From assembly GCA_965662355.1 (NCBI GenBank), contig CBFIHP010000014.1, forward strand, positions 1 through 64,000: a stretch of 64,000 bases of DNA, read 5' to 3'. The DNA comes from GCA-2683825 sp965662355. Its GTDB lineage: Bacteria > Planctomycetota > UBA1135 > GCA-002686595. A model generated the notes under the pieces. It was not told where the DNA came from and made no database searches. It was given only the letters and a program-made list of their open reading frames with translations. Each line of letters starts with the position of its first letter. The first letter of the stretch is position 1. Below, in pieces: positions 18,703-25,768 of the stretch. Made by a program: the position numbers and the translations under genes.

Positions 18703-19182
18703 TCAGGCGAGTGGAGGGGCTCTTGGGCCCGATGCGGGTGGAACCGGGGAGCGCGGAGGGTGCTGCGGGGGTTCCGTGCGGAGAGTTCCGCGGGGGGAGA
18801 GGGCGAGGAACCCGTGGAGGCGGGATGCGATCAGGGGAGCGGGGCTCCAGGTGTCGTCGGAGTTGCCGCGGTGGGTCTTGAAGAGGTGGTCGAGGGCGGG
18901 GTGCGGGCCGTGGGCGTTTTCGTCGTGCTGGTGGTGGGTGCCGTGGCCTTGACTGCGATCGTGATCGTGATCGTGTCGACCCGCGACTCCACGCAGGTGG
19001 TGGGCGTGATCCTCCACACCAAAAGCCTCGTGCTCGATGGCGAGCAGCGTGGGCTCGTGGTGGTGCTCCGCGAAAATGTGACTCGGGATCCAGATGGCCT
19101 GCACGCAAACCGTGAGCGCGAGCAGGAGCGCGCTCCAGGTTCGCAGCGAATCGGTCGGCAGGGTTCGGGACGGGCGTCGCAT
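18703..19182 (-). CDS. Histidine-rich, probably secreted metal-responsive protein
   Basis: A 159-residue protein. I start it at the ATG at 19180-19182, just before a signal-like segment (LRTWSALLLALTVCVQAIW). The mature part is exceptionally rich in His and Asp: AEHHHEP, then EDHAHHLRG, RHDHDHDRSQGHGTHHQHDE. The C-terminus is Pro-rich. It lies 85 bases upstream of the adaptor gene on the same strand, the position of small CzcI-like or DUF2946-like proteins in metal-efflux operons. A role as periplasmic zinc/cobalt/nickel sink or pump accessory is inferred. Base composition is like its neighbours. Confidence 0.6.
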   Translation of the reverse strand: MRRPSRTLPTDSLRTWSALLLALTVCVQAIWIPSHIFAEHHHEPTLLAIEHEAFGVEDHAHHLRGVAGRHDHDHDRSQGHGTHHQHDENAHGPHPALDHLFKTHRGNSDDTWSPAPLIASRLHGFLALSPRGTLRTEPPQHPPRSPVPPASGPRAPPLA

Positions 19183-19290
19183 CGAATTAGGGATGTACCA
19201 AAGCCGGCCCGGGCCACGCAAGGCTGGCCGAGCCAAACAGCTCCGAGGGCTCATCGGCAGAAACCGGGCCCGGGTTAAGCGGAGCGGTTT

Positions 19291-20172
19291 TCAGAGTCCC
19301 CGGAGCCATTCCGGGACGAATGGGGCGCGATCGGGGTTCGCCAAGACGGCATCCAGCTGGGCAACGAGCCTCTGCTTGTCCTTCGGCAACGTGCCCTCGA
19401 GATTCAGGTAGTTGCTGGCATGGTTCGAACGAAAGATCGTCCCACGTAGCTTCAGGTCATCGACGAAGGTACGCAGCTCGCGCGCTAGCTCGAGAGGATC
19501 CATGTGCTCGACCTCACCCCGCGCATCCTTCTCCCAGAGCGGCGTGCCCTCGACGGGGGTCATGACCAGCGTGCTCACGAAGCGCGGTTGGATGGCATTG
19601 ACGACGCGCGCCGATTCGTGGGCGTGGGCTTCGGATCCTGAACGACCGCCGGCACCAAGCAGGATCATCGTGGAGAGGTTGACTCCCGCATCGTTCGCCT
19701 TGCACGCCACGCGGATCATCTCGGCCGCATCGACGCCTTTGTCGAGATCCTGGAGCACGGCATCATGGCCGCTCTCGATCCCGAGGTAGTACAGCACGAG
19801 CCCCTTCTCGCGCAGCATGACCATCTCGTCTACGGATCGCACTTGCAGGGACTGGGGCGAGGCATAGACCGAAACCCGGCGCAGGTTCGGAAAGGCCTCG
19901 TTCAACTCGTCCAGGAGCTTGGCCAGAAACGACGACTTGGCGACCAAGGCGTCGCCATCTGCCAGAAACACCTTGCGGACCTGATCCCCCAGGTTATCGC
20001 GGGCCCAGGAGATCTCCTCGCGCAACTCATCCAAAGGACGGACGCGAAAGCGCTTGTCGCGATACATGGCGCAGAAGGTGCACTCGTTGTAACTGCACCC
20101 GATCGTCGCCTGCAGAATCAAGCTGTTGCCCTCGGACGGGGGGCGATAGAGCTGGCCCTCGTAGCGGATCAT
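19291..20172 (-). CDS. Radical SAM protein (YgiQ/HemN-like subgroup)
   Basis: A 293-residue radical SAM enzyme. The 4Fe-4S cluster motif is GCSYNECTFC (Cys 26, 31, 34), a CX4CX2C spacing seen in a common uncharacterised subgroup whose motif reads C-x-x-N-x-C-T-F-C. Downstream elements fit the half-barrel: KVFLADGDALV, VSVYASPQSL, YYLGIESGHDAVL and MILLGAGGRSG. There is no extra B12 or TRAM domain, so it is close to a minimal radical SAM fold. Substrate unknown. It is transcribed divergently from the SASA esterase, with 58 bases between the starts. Confidence 0.8.
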   Translation of the reverse strand: MIRYEGQLYRPPSEGNSLILQATIGCSYNECTFCAMYRDKRFRVRPLDELREEISWARDNLGDQVRKVFLADGDALVAKSSFLAKLLDELNEAFPNLRRVSVYASPQSLQVRSVDEMVMLREKGLVLYYLGIESGHDAVLQDLDKGVDAAEMIRVACKANDAGVNLSTMILLGAGGRSGSEAHAHESARVVNAIQPRFVSTLVMTPVEGTPLWEKDARGEVEHMDPLELARELRTFVDDLKLRGTIFRSNHASNYLNLEGTLPKDKQRLVAQLDAVLANPDRAPFVPEWLRGL

Positions 20173-20230
20173 GCCGCCAGCCTACCTCGTTTGCTGATAG
20201 GATCGCGGCTCCATCGAGGAGAAGCCTTTC

Positions 20231-21421
20231 ATGAAACACGCCTCTACGCTCGCGTTCCTTTGGCTGTCCGCATGCTTTCCGACGATAGAAGCGTCCCCCA
20301 CTCTCCCGGCCAGCGCCGAGACGAGGACGGTCAAGGTCTTCATCCTCTCGGGCCAATCCAACATGGTCGGATGGTCCCATGTACGCACGCTGCCGCGCCT
20401 CGGTGAAGATCCAAGGCACGCGACCCTGTTCAATAAACTCTCGGGAAGCGGTGCTCGGTGGGTCGTACGCGATGACGTTTTTATCGACTCGAACGTCGAC
20501 GACAAAGTCCGTAGGGGAATGCTCTCGGTCGGCTACGGCGGCGGTGGTGAGGCCTGGATCGGCCCGGAGTTCGCCTTCGGGGTGGAGATGGGCGACCTGT
20601 ACGACGAACCGGTGTTGCTCATCAAGGCCGCCTGGGGTGGCAAGGACCTCTACTGCGACTTTCGGCCCCCTAGCGCGGGACAGCCTTCCTACAGAATTCC
20701 GCCACGCGGCGACAAGGAGCGCGACATGGGCGTGTGCTATCGCCTGCTGGTCGCGGAGGTCCACCGCGCACTCGACGACATGGGGAAGAACTTCCCCAAG
20801 CTGAAGGACAAGGAGGTCGAACTAGCCGGTTTGGTCTGGTTCCAGGGCTGGAACGAGATGTTCGCCGACAAGACCATCCAGGACCAGGTCTACGCGGAAT
20901 ACGCCAGCAACTTTGCACACTTCGTCAAAGACCTGCGCGAGGAGTTCGACGCACCCAAACTCCCGGTCGTGATCGGTGAACTCGGGGTCAACGGCGAGGG
21001 CGCGAACGAGCGCACACAAAAGCTCCGTGCGGCTCAGGCCGGGATCCCCAAGCAGGATTCCTTGCGCGGTTCCGCGCTGTTTGTCAAGACCGCCCACCTA
21101 TGGGACCAGGAGGTCGACGACGCATTCGATCATCGTGAAAAGGTGCGGCGCGATCTATTCCGGGAACTGGAGCCTGGGATCGCGGAGATGATGAAGTCTG
21201 AATTGAAGGGCGAAGAGGACAAGAAGCAGAAAACAATGGTGCGCAACGCCACCAATAAAGCGCTGCGAAAGAGCGATGAGTACATAGCTGCCGAGAAGGC
21301 GTTCGAACGCGTAGGTAGCCACTGGGAGTGTCACTATCACGGCAGCGCCAAGATGTATTCCCTGATCGGCCAGGCACTCGCGGAGGGTATGGGGAAGCTC
21401 GTCGCCGATCCGGCGCAGTAG
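20231..21421 (+). CDS. Secreted sialate O-acetylesterase-like (SASA/CE6) carbohydrate esterase
   Basis: A 396-residue protein with a signal or lipoprotein N-terminus (FLWLSACFPTIEAS). SASA-domain motifs are VFILSGQSNMVGW (Ser 43 nucleophile), IGPEFAFGVEMGD, LLIKAAWGGKDL, LVWFQGWNEMF and a C-terminal WECHYHGSAKMYSLIG (His about 370). These enzymes remove acetyl groups from glycans such as xylan or sialic acids. A GAGGAG ribosome site precedes the ATG at good spacing. The residues between about 310 and 350 (ELKGEEDKKQKT...) form a charged helical insert. It stands alone, so the glycan target cannot be guessed from neighbours. Confidence 0.85.
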   Translation: MKHASTLAFLWLSACFPTIEASPTLPASAETRTVKVFILSGQSNMVGWSHVRTLPRLGEDPRHATLFNKLSGSGARWVVRDDVFIDSNVDDKVRRGMLSVGYGGGGEAWIGPEFAFGVEMGDLYDEPVLLIKAAWGGKDLYCDFRPPSAGQPSYRIPPRGDKERDMGVCYRLLVAEVHRALDDMGKNFPKLKDKEVELAGLVWFQGWNEMFADKTIQDQVYAEYASNFAHFVKDLREEFDAPKLPVVIGELGVNGEGANERTQKLRAAQAGIPKQDSLRGSALFVKTAHLWDQEVDDAFDHREKVRRDLFRELEPGIAEMMKSELKGEEDKKQKTMVRNATNKALRKSDEYIAAEKAFERVGSHWECHYHGSAKMYSLIGQALAEGMGKLVADPAQ

Positions 21422-21540
21422 TCTTGGGCTCTCCACACGAACCGTTGCCAGCCTGGAAGACATCGTCTGCCGTGATCGTCGCAGCGCAAGGTGAGGTCGG
21501 TCTCGTACTGGCAGGCGGCTTCGCGTCAATCTCAGCTCAG

Positions 21541-21703
21541 AGGGTGGGTAGGCATCCCTCCCGTGATCGACGCTCGGGTGGTGTCGGCCTAGGGCTCGCC
21601 ATCGCGCGCCAGCTGGTCGAGGCGCAAGGCGGATCGATCTCGCGGGGCTCGACCGGCTTTGGATCTAGGGTGTGGCCTGATTCCGCAGCACACGGGAAGG
21701 TCC
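21541..21703 (+). pseudogene. Histidine-kinase ATPase-domain fragment
   Basis: In the gap between the SASA esterase and the phosphodiesterase, one frame reads HPSRDRRSGGVGLGLAIARQ then LVEAQGGSISRGSTGFGSRV. This is the end of a two-component sensor kinase: the F/G2-box region (SGGVGLGLAIA), the following helix, and the closing GFGSRV strand. There is no dimerisation domain, H-box or N-box upstream, so it cannot be functional. The rest of the 21422-21803 gap (382 bases) holds nothing else I recognise. It is best read as the 3' relic of a deleted sensor-kinase gene. Confidence 0.7.
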
Positions 21704-21803
21704 AGTCAGGCTGCTTTGGGCAGCTCGACGACCGCGAGGAAACTGTATCTTCCTGTGCCTCCAGAACTACACCGAGTGCGGCTCCCCATCTTCGATTGGC
21801 CCA

Positions 21804-23273
21804 ATGACGCTTCGCAATCGCACCGCAAGTATCCTCGTCCTCGGGCTCTGCGCCCAAGTCGCTCCCTCGATCGAGGCACAACTCCTGGTCGCCCATCGTG
21901 GCGCGTCCGCGGAGGCTCCGGAGAACACACTAGCTGCGTTTCGGCTGGCCTGGCAGCGGGGCGCGGACGCCATCGAGGGGGATTTCTGGCTCAGCAAAGA
22001 CGGCGAGATCGTTTGCATTCACGACGCCACGACAGAACGCGTCTCCGCATCGAATCTACGCGTGAAGGACTCCACACTGGCTGAACTGCGGCGCCTGGAT
22101 GTAGGTATCTATCGAGGTCCAGGCTTCAAGGGCGAGCGCATCCCCACCCTCGACGAAGTGCTGAACACCGTGCCAGAACACGGCCGGATCTTCATCGAGG
22201 TGAAGTGCGGCCCGGAGATCGTGCCTGCCTTGAAAGAGGTGTTGGGCCGGGCGAAGTTCCCTTCGAGCCAGGTCGCGGTGATTTCCTTCGACTCCATGGT
22301 CATCCACGAGGTGCGTCGGCGCATGCCACACATCGCTGCGCATTGGCTGACCGGCTATGAGCGCGATAAAGAAAGTGGGGAATGGCACCCGACAGAGGAA
22401 GAGGTGCTCGCCACGCTGAAGCGTATCCAGGCCAGCGGCCTGGACACGCACGCGAACCTGGAGATCGTGGATGCCGGCTTCGTGCAACGTTTGCGAGCGA
22501 ACAAGCTCGAAGTGCACTGCTGGACCGTGAACGATCCATTGAAAGCGCTGAAGCTGCGCGAGCTGGGCGTCGATTCCATCACGACCGATCGGCCGCGTTG
22601 GCTACGGGACAACCTGCCTTCGGTGAACCTGCGTGAGCACCTCCTACTCCACCTGCCCCTGGATCAGGATCTGAGGGATGCCTCGGATCGCGAACACCAC
22701 GCCCAATGGACCGACGGATCGGGCACCTCCTTTGCCCATGGCGTCTTCGGCTCGGCAGCCCACCCGGGCGACTCCCAGGCCAGCATCCGTGTTGCCGTTC
22801 GCTTGCCCTCCGAGGGCACTCTCGCGCTCTGGGTACGCCCGGAGCCCTGGTACGACTATCAAACGATCTTCGACAACTCGTGTGGCGAGAACGACTGGGA
22901 GATGTGGATCTACGGTGATGCCCTGCTTGCGTTTCGGCTCCACGGGAAGGGCCCCAGGCATACGCATGCGCTCCACGCGACGGGCGATGTACGGGAGTGG
23001 ATCCATCTTGCCGTTAGCTGGCGCGACGTCGGCAACGACCAGCGCGAAGTCATCCTCTACGTGGATGGCCGAGCCTCGGAAGAGGCACCGCCCCGAAACG
23101 TGCCCTGGAAGAAGCCGGGTGAGTTCTTCTATCTCGCAGGAGGGCACAATGGCAACGACAAGGGGCGTTGCGCTTTTGATGACTTGATGATCTTCGATCG
23201 CCCACTGGATCGTGGGGATGTTCGCACGATCATGGCCCTCGGGCCGGACTCGGTGAAGGCCAGGGAGCGCTGA
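21804..23273 (+). CDS. Secreted glycerophosphodiester phosphodiesterase fused to a LamG-like domain
   Basis: A 489-residue protein. A signal peptide ends near PSIEAQ. The GDPD barrel (about 26-275) carries the canonical catalytic set: HRG with His 31, EGD with Glu 58 and Asp 60, and IHD with His 73. Later come IFIEVKCG and HCWTVNDP. From about 290 to the end there is a concanavalin-like/LamG jelly roll: LLLHLPLDQDLRDASDREHH, LALWVRPEPWYDYQTIFDN, and a closing CAFDDLMIFDRPLD. It would cleave glycerophosphodiesters outside the cytoplasm, with the lectin-like domain binding a sugar or surface. No strong ribosome site precedes the ATG. Confidence 0.85.
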   Translation: MTLRNRTASILVLGLCAQVAPSIEAQLLVAHRGASAEAPENTLAAFRLAWQRGADAIEGDFWLSKDGEIVCIHDATTERVSASNLRVKDSTLAELRRLDVGIYRGPGFKGERIPTLDEVLNTVPEHGRIFIEVKCGPEIVPALKEVLGRAKFPSSQVAVISFDSMVIHEVRRRMPHIAAHWLTGYERDKESGEWHPTEEEVLATLKRIQASGLDTHANLEIVDAGFVQRLRANKLEVHCWTVNDPLKALKLRELGVDSITTDRPRWLRDNLPSVNLREHLLLHLPLDQDLRDASDREHHAQWTDGSGTSFAHGVFGSAAHPGDSQASIRVAVRLPSEGTLALWVRPEPWYDYQTIFDNSCGENDWEMWIYGDALLAFRLHGKGPRHTHALHATGDVREWIHLAVSWRDVGNDQREVILYVDGRASEEAPPRNVPWKKPGEFFYLAGGHNGNDKGRCAFDDLMIFDRPLDRGDVRTIMALGPDSVKARER

Positions 23274-23418
23274 CGGTCAAGGGCAGGTCTCGGGTTCTCG
23301 ACAAATGGCGTGCCCAGGGATGGTTTGGTCGAGTGATTTATGGGGCCTGGCTGAAAAGGAACCCAACCGTCGTTCTGAGGGCCCATCGCCTTTGGAGTGT
23401 CGAGGACGATCGCTACCC

Positions 23419-24237
23419 CTAACCGTCCGTACCGTCGCGTCGAAACGGCTTGCGCAAACGCTCGAGCTTCTGGCGCAAGTAGTTGACCGAACGTTCCGCC
23501 GGGAGCAGAAAACGCTCACGCCACCACTCGTCAGGGCGCGCCTTGAAGACGGTCGAATGGAAGTCCCCAAGCCCCTCCGGAGCTGCCTTCGTGTAGTAGT
23601 ACGACGCGAAGGAGTTGCGCGTGATTCCGGCCGGAGCCTTGATGGGCTGGACCCCGTGGTAGCTCGACTCGGTCGTATTGAAGACGACGCAGCGGTTGAA
23701 CTTCGGCTCGGCTGCGAGCACACACTGCTTCACCTCCGGATCCCAGAGCTCGAAACCGCCCCCCCAGGTGGCGTCCCAGCTCTCGTTGAAGAAGACCAGG
23801 ATGTTCAGCCGCCGATAGAGCCCCCGGTCGCGGATCAGGTTGAAATCGACGTGGACGTCGAGTCGTCCGCCCGAGCCCATGACGTGCATGCCGCCACCGG
23901 ACAGCTCTCGATCCGCCCGCAACTCCTCGATGCCCGTGATCGCGACCAGCGTCTCGAGAAACGCGTCCGACGAGAGAGTCGCGTTCAATCGCGTGACCGG
24001 ATCCGGAAAGCGTCCGCGATCGGTGATCTGCACCTTGAGGTTCTCGTTGACCGCCTTGAACTGCTGGCCCATCTCCTGGGCTGCGGCATAGCTCGGGTAG
24101 GAACTCGCGACTTCGTGCGCGAATGCGGGCTGCAAGAAGTCATCAATAACGAAGTAGCGCGTCGGTTCCGCCGCCCGGAACGAACGTGCCAGGGCTTCGC
24201 GGTCGATCGGTCGGAGGATGTCATTAGGGTCGCTCAT
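23419..24237 (-). CDS. 2-oxoglutarate/Fe(II)-dependent oxygenase (prolyl-4-hydroxylase type)
   Basis: A 272-residue protein with the double-stranded beta-helix facial triad: HVD (His 129, Asp 131) and distal SSYHGV (His 194). The 2-oxoglutarate-binding Arg is likely 207 in GITRNSFASYY. The N-terminus RYFVIDDFLQPAFAHEV is typical of the P4H-like group often found near polysaccharide or O-antigen genes. The C-terminal tail is basic (RQKLERLRKPFRRDG). Substrate unknown. It is divergent from the LysW operon, leaving a 419-base intergenic region that carries the lys leader elements. Confidence 0.8.
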   Translation of the reverse strand: MSDPNDILRPIDREALARSFRAAEPTRYFVIDDFLQPAFAHEVASSYPSYAAAQEMGQQFKAVNENLKVQITDRGRFPDPVTRLNATLSSDAFLETLVAITGIEELRADRELSGGGMHVMGSGGRLDVHVDFNLIRDRGLYRRLNILVFFNESWDATWGGGFELWDPEVKQCVLAAEPKFNRCVVFNTTESSYHGVQPIKAPAGITRNSFASYYYTKAAPEGLGDFHSTVFKARPDEWWRERFLLPAERSVNYLRQKLERLRKPFRRDGTDG

Positions 24238-24438
24238 GACGCGGAAGCTTCTTCGGCATCGTTCCCGGCTCCAATCAAACCGATTCGGCTGGAATCACGG
24301 TGCCGGTGGGTTTCTCCGAAGCAAGGGGGTTGAAAATGAGCACCCAGTAGCGAAAGAAATACAAACTTGGCGCTTGCTCGCGCCCGCCCCAGACGATGAA
24401 ATCCTCCGCGGACCGGGCAAGACGTCCGGACCAATCCG

Positions 24439-24498
24439 ATGCAAAGCCTCAAATCGAAAGCCAGCAAGGCCAAAGCGTGCCCTTCGGGGGACGGCTAA
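24439..24498 (+). CDS. Candidate lysine-rich attenuation leader peptide
   Basis: A 19-codon open frame, MQSLKSKASKAKACPSGDG, ending TAA at 24496-24498. Four of codons 5-12 are lysine, and three of these are AAA, in a GC-rich genome where AAG dominates in the surrounding genes. It lies in the divergent region ahead of lysW, and an intrinsic terminator begins 25 bases after its stop. The ribosome site is weak (GGA about ten bases before the ATG). The arrangement matches leader peptides that sense charged tRNA by ribosome stalling. I recall leader-peptide attenuation being reported for the Thermus thermophilus lysine cluster. Chance occurrence of a short ORF cannot be excluded. Confidence 0.55.
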   Translation: MQSLKSKASKAKACPSGDG

Positions 24499-24530
24499 GC
24501 TTTTCGTTCGAGCAAAGAACATGAAGCCGC
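24474..24530 (+). promoter_or_regulatory. Candidate attenuator switch (protector and antiterminator pairings)
   Basis: By eye, two exclusive pairings are visible. First, a UUCG-tetraloop hairpin (about 24474-24496) in which AGCGUGCCC, covering the last Lys codon and after, pairs with GGGGACGGCU with small mismatches. Second, CGGCU (24492-24496) can instead pair with AGCCG (24525-24529), inside the 5' arm of the terminator. A ribosome stalled on the Lys codons would cover the first arm, free CGGCU and favour the second pairing, which blocks termination. This is inference from sequence complementarity; no folding energies were calculated. Confidence 0.4.
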
Positions 24531-24563
24531 CGGCCCTTGAAGGGGCTGGCGGCTTCTTTTTTT
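24523..24563 (+). terminator. Strong intrinsic terminator/attenuator upstream of lysW
   Basis: A near-perfect GC-rich stem, GAAGCCGCCGGCCC with GGGCTGGCGGCTTC (24523-24556), is followed by seven T residues (24557-24563). It acts only on the plus strand; the minus-strand complement has no U-tract. No annotated plus-strand gene ends here, because the oxygenase gene is divergent. The terminator must therefore stop either a leader transcript or an unannotated RNA. It ends 93 bases before the lysW ATG. Confidence 0.85.
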
Positions 24564-24631
24564 GGCATCTGCGTTTGGGCGACCCCGCGCAGGGGAAGAG
24601 AAGCAGGCGTCGGTTTCTTCGGGTGGTCGGT

Positions 24632-24654
24632 GGCTCCAAAACCAAAAAGGAGCC
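24632..24654 (+). promoter_or_regulatory. Hairpin occluding the lysW ribosome-binding site
   Basis: GGCTCC (24632-24637) is complementary to GGAGCC (24649-24654), with an A-rich 11-base loop between. The right arm contains the AGGAG Shine-Dalgarno sequence of lysW, and the ATG follows two bases later. Formation of the six-pair stem would hide the ribosome site and could tune translation of the whole coupled operon. The stem is short, so it may only modulate initiation. Confidence 0.4.
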
Positions 24655-24656
24655 CC

Positions 24657-24830
24657 ATGTCAAACCAACCGCAATGCCCCGAATGCAGCCAAGTTCTCTC
24701 CCTATCCGACGACACCGTCGAGGGTGAAGTCATCGCCTGCCCCGGCTGTGAAGCCGAACTGGAGGTGATCGATACCGATCCCTTCGAGCTGGCCGTCGCT
24801 CCCGAGATGGCGGAGGACTGGGGCGAATGA
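24657..24830 (+). CDS. lysW: LysW amino-group carrier protein
   Basis: A 57-residue acidic carrier. It has an N-terminal zinc ribbon with CPEC (7-10) and CPGC (28-31), and the diagnostic C-terminal EDWGE (53-57). The gamma-carboxylate of the last Glu is linked to the amino group of the substrate, protecting it and presenting it to the following enzymes. In Thermus this route makes lysine from alpha-aminoadipate; in some archaea it also makes ornithine from glutamate. The ATG has AAGGAG immediately upstream. The stop overlaps the lysX start by four bases (ATGA). It is the first gene of a six-gene coupled operon and lies downstream of the candidate attenuator. Confidence 0.95.
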   Translation: MSNQPQCPECSQVLSLSDDTVEGEVIACPGCEAELEVIDTDPFELAVAPEMAEDWGE

Positions 24831-25768
24831 ATCCCGTCATCGGCTTTTTCTCCGGTCGCGTACGCGTGGAAGAGAAACTACTCCTCGAGGCCTACGCAAA
24901 GCGTGGCGTCGAGGTGCAGCGCTTCACCGAGCGCAACATGACGCTGCGCCTGGACCGGCTTGCGGATGATCCGCGCTGGAGCGGGGCCGGCGCGATCCGG
25001 GTCTTTCACGATCGCGGTCTCGCCTTTGGAACGGCAGGGCCGCTGCTCGAGGCGCTGGAAGCGAGTGGGGTCACGTGCGTCAATCGTGCGGAGGTCGTCG
25101 CGACGTCTGGCGACAAGTTCCGCACGTCGCTGGCTCTGGCCCGCGCGGGTGTCCCCCAGCCGGAGACCTACTGGTGTACATCCGCCGAGGATGCATTGCG
25201 CATCCTCGACGAAACCCTGGGCTATCCCGCGGTGTTGAAGCCGCAGGTCGGCTCCTGGGGTCGCCTGGTCGCACGGCTCGACACGCGAGCCGCGGCAGAG
25301 GCGGTACTGGAGAGCCGCGAGGTCCTCGGCAGCTTCCACCACAGAACCCACTACCTGCAACGCATGATCGCGAAGCCCGGGCGCGACCTGCGCGTGTTCG
25401 TCGTCGGGAACGAACCGATCGCGGCCATCTATCGCACCAGCGACCACTGGCTGACGAACACCGCCCTGGGCGCGACGACCTCGGCTTGCTCGGTCGAAGG
25501 GGAGGTCGGCGAGCTGGCGTTGCGGGCAGCACAGGCGGTCGGTGGTGGCATCCTCGCCGTCGATCTCGTCGAGGACCCCGAGCGCGGACTGCTGGTGCTC
25601 GAGGTCAATCACTCCGGTGAGTTCCGCAACAGCATCGAACCCACCGGAGTGAACATCCCCGGTCGCATGGTCGATTTCGTCTTGCAGACCGCCGGCGAAA
25701 TCGGGCCTGCGCGCGACGCAACCCTTCGGTCTTCCACGTCCCTCCCCCCCATCGAGGCTACCCCGTGA
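24827..25768 (+). CDS. lysX: LysW ligase LysX (ATP-grasp, attaches substrate amino acid to LysW)
   Basis: A 313-residue ATP-grasp enzyme. It forms the isopeptide bond between the LysW C-terminal Glu and alpha-aminoadipate (or glutamate in ArgX-type enzymes). Visible features: TSGDKFRTSLALARAGVPQP (about 93-112), the ATP-binding AVLKPQVGSWGRLV (135-148), GRDLRVFVVGNEPIAAIYR (185-203), and the metal/substrate loop LVLEVNHSGEFRNSIEPTGV (257-275), which closely parallels Thermus LysX. Both ends overlap neighbours by four bases. I cannot decide substrate preference from the binding-site residues by eye. Confidence 0.92.
   Translation: MNPVIGFFSGRVRVEEKLLLEAYAKRGVEVQRFTERNMTLRLDRLADDPRWSGAGAIRVFHDRGLAFGTAGPLLEALEASGVTCVNRAEVVATSGDKFRTSLALARAGVPQPETYWCTSAEDALRILDETLGYPAVLKPQVGSWGRLVARLDTRAAAEAVLESREVLGSFHHRTHYLQRMIAKPGRDLRVFVVGNEPIAAIYRTSDHWLTNTALGATTSACSVEGEVGELALRAAQAVGGGILAVDLVEDPERGLLVLEVNHSGEFRNSIEPTGVNIPGRMVDFVLQTAGEIGPARDATLRSSTSLPPIEATP

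Noticed and set aside
23276..23422. A 48-codon plus-strand frame (ending WSVEDDRYP) between the phosphodiesterase and oxygenase genes
   Set aside because: It has no start codon, mixed codon use and overlaps the neighbouring stop; I cannot tell it from chance, although it could be a gene relic.
24240..24656. Lysine riboswitch (L-box) ahead of lysW
   Set aside because: I could not find the conserved L-box core sequences; the leader-peptide pattern explains the terminator better.
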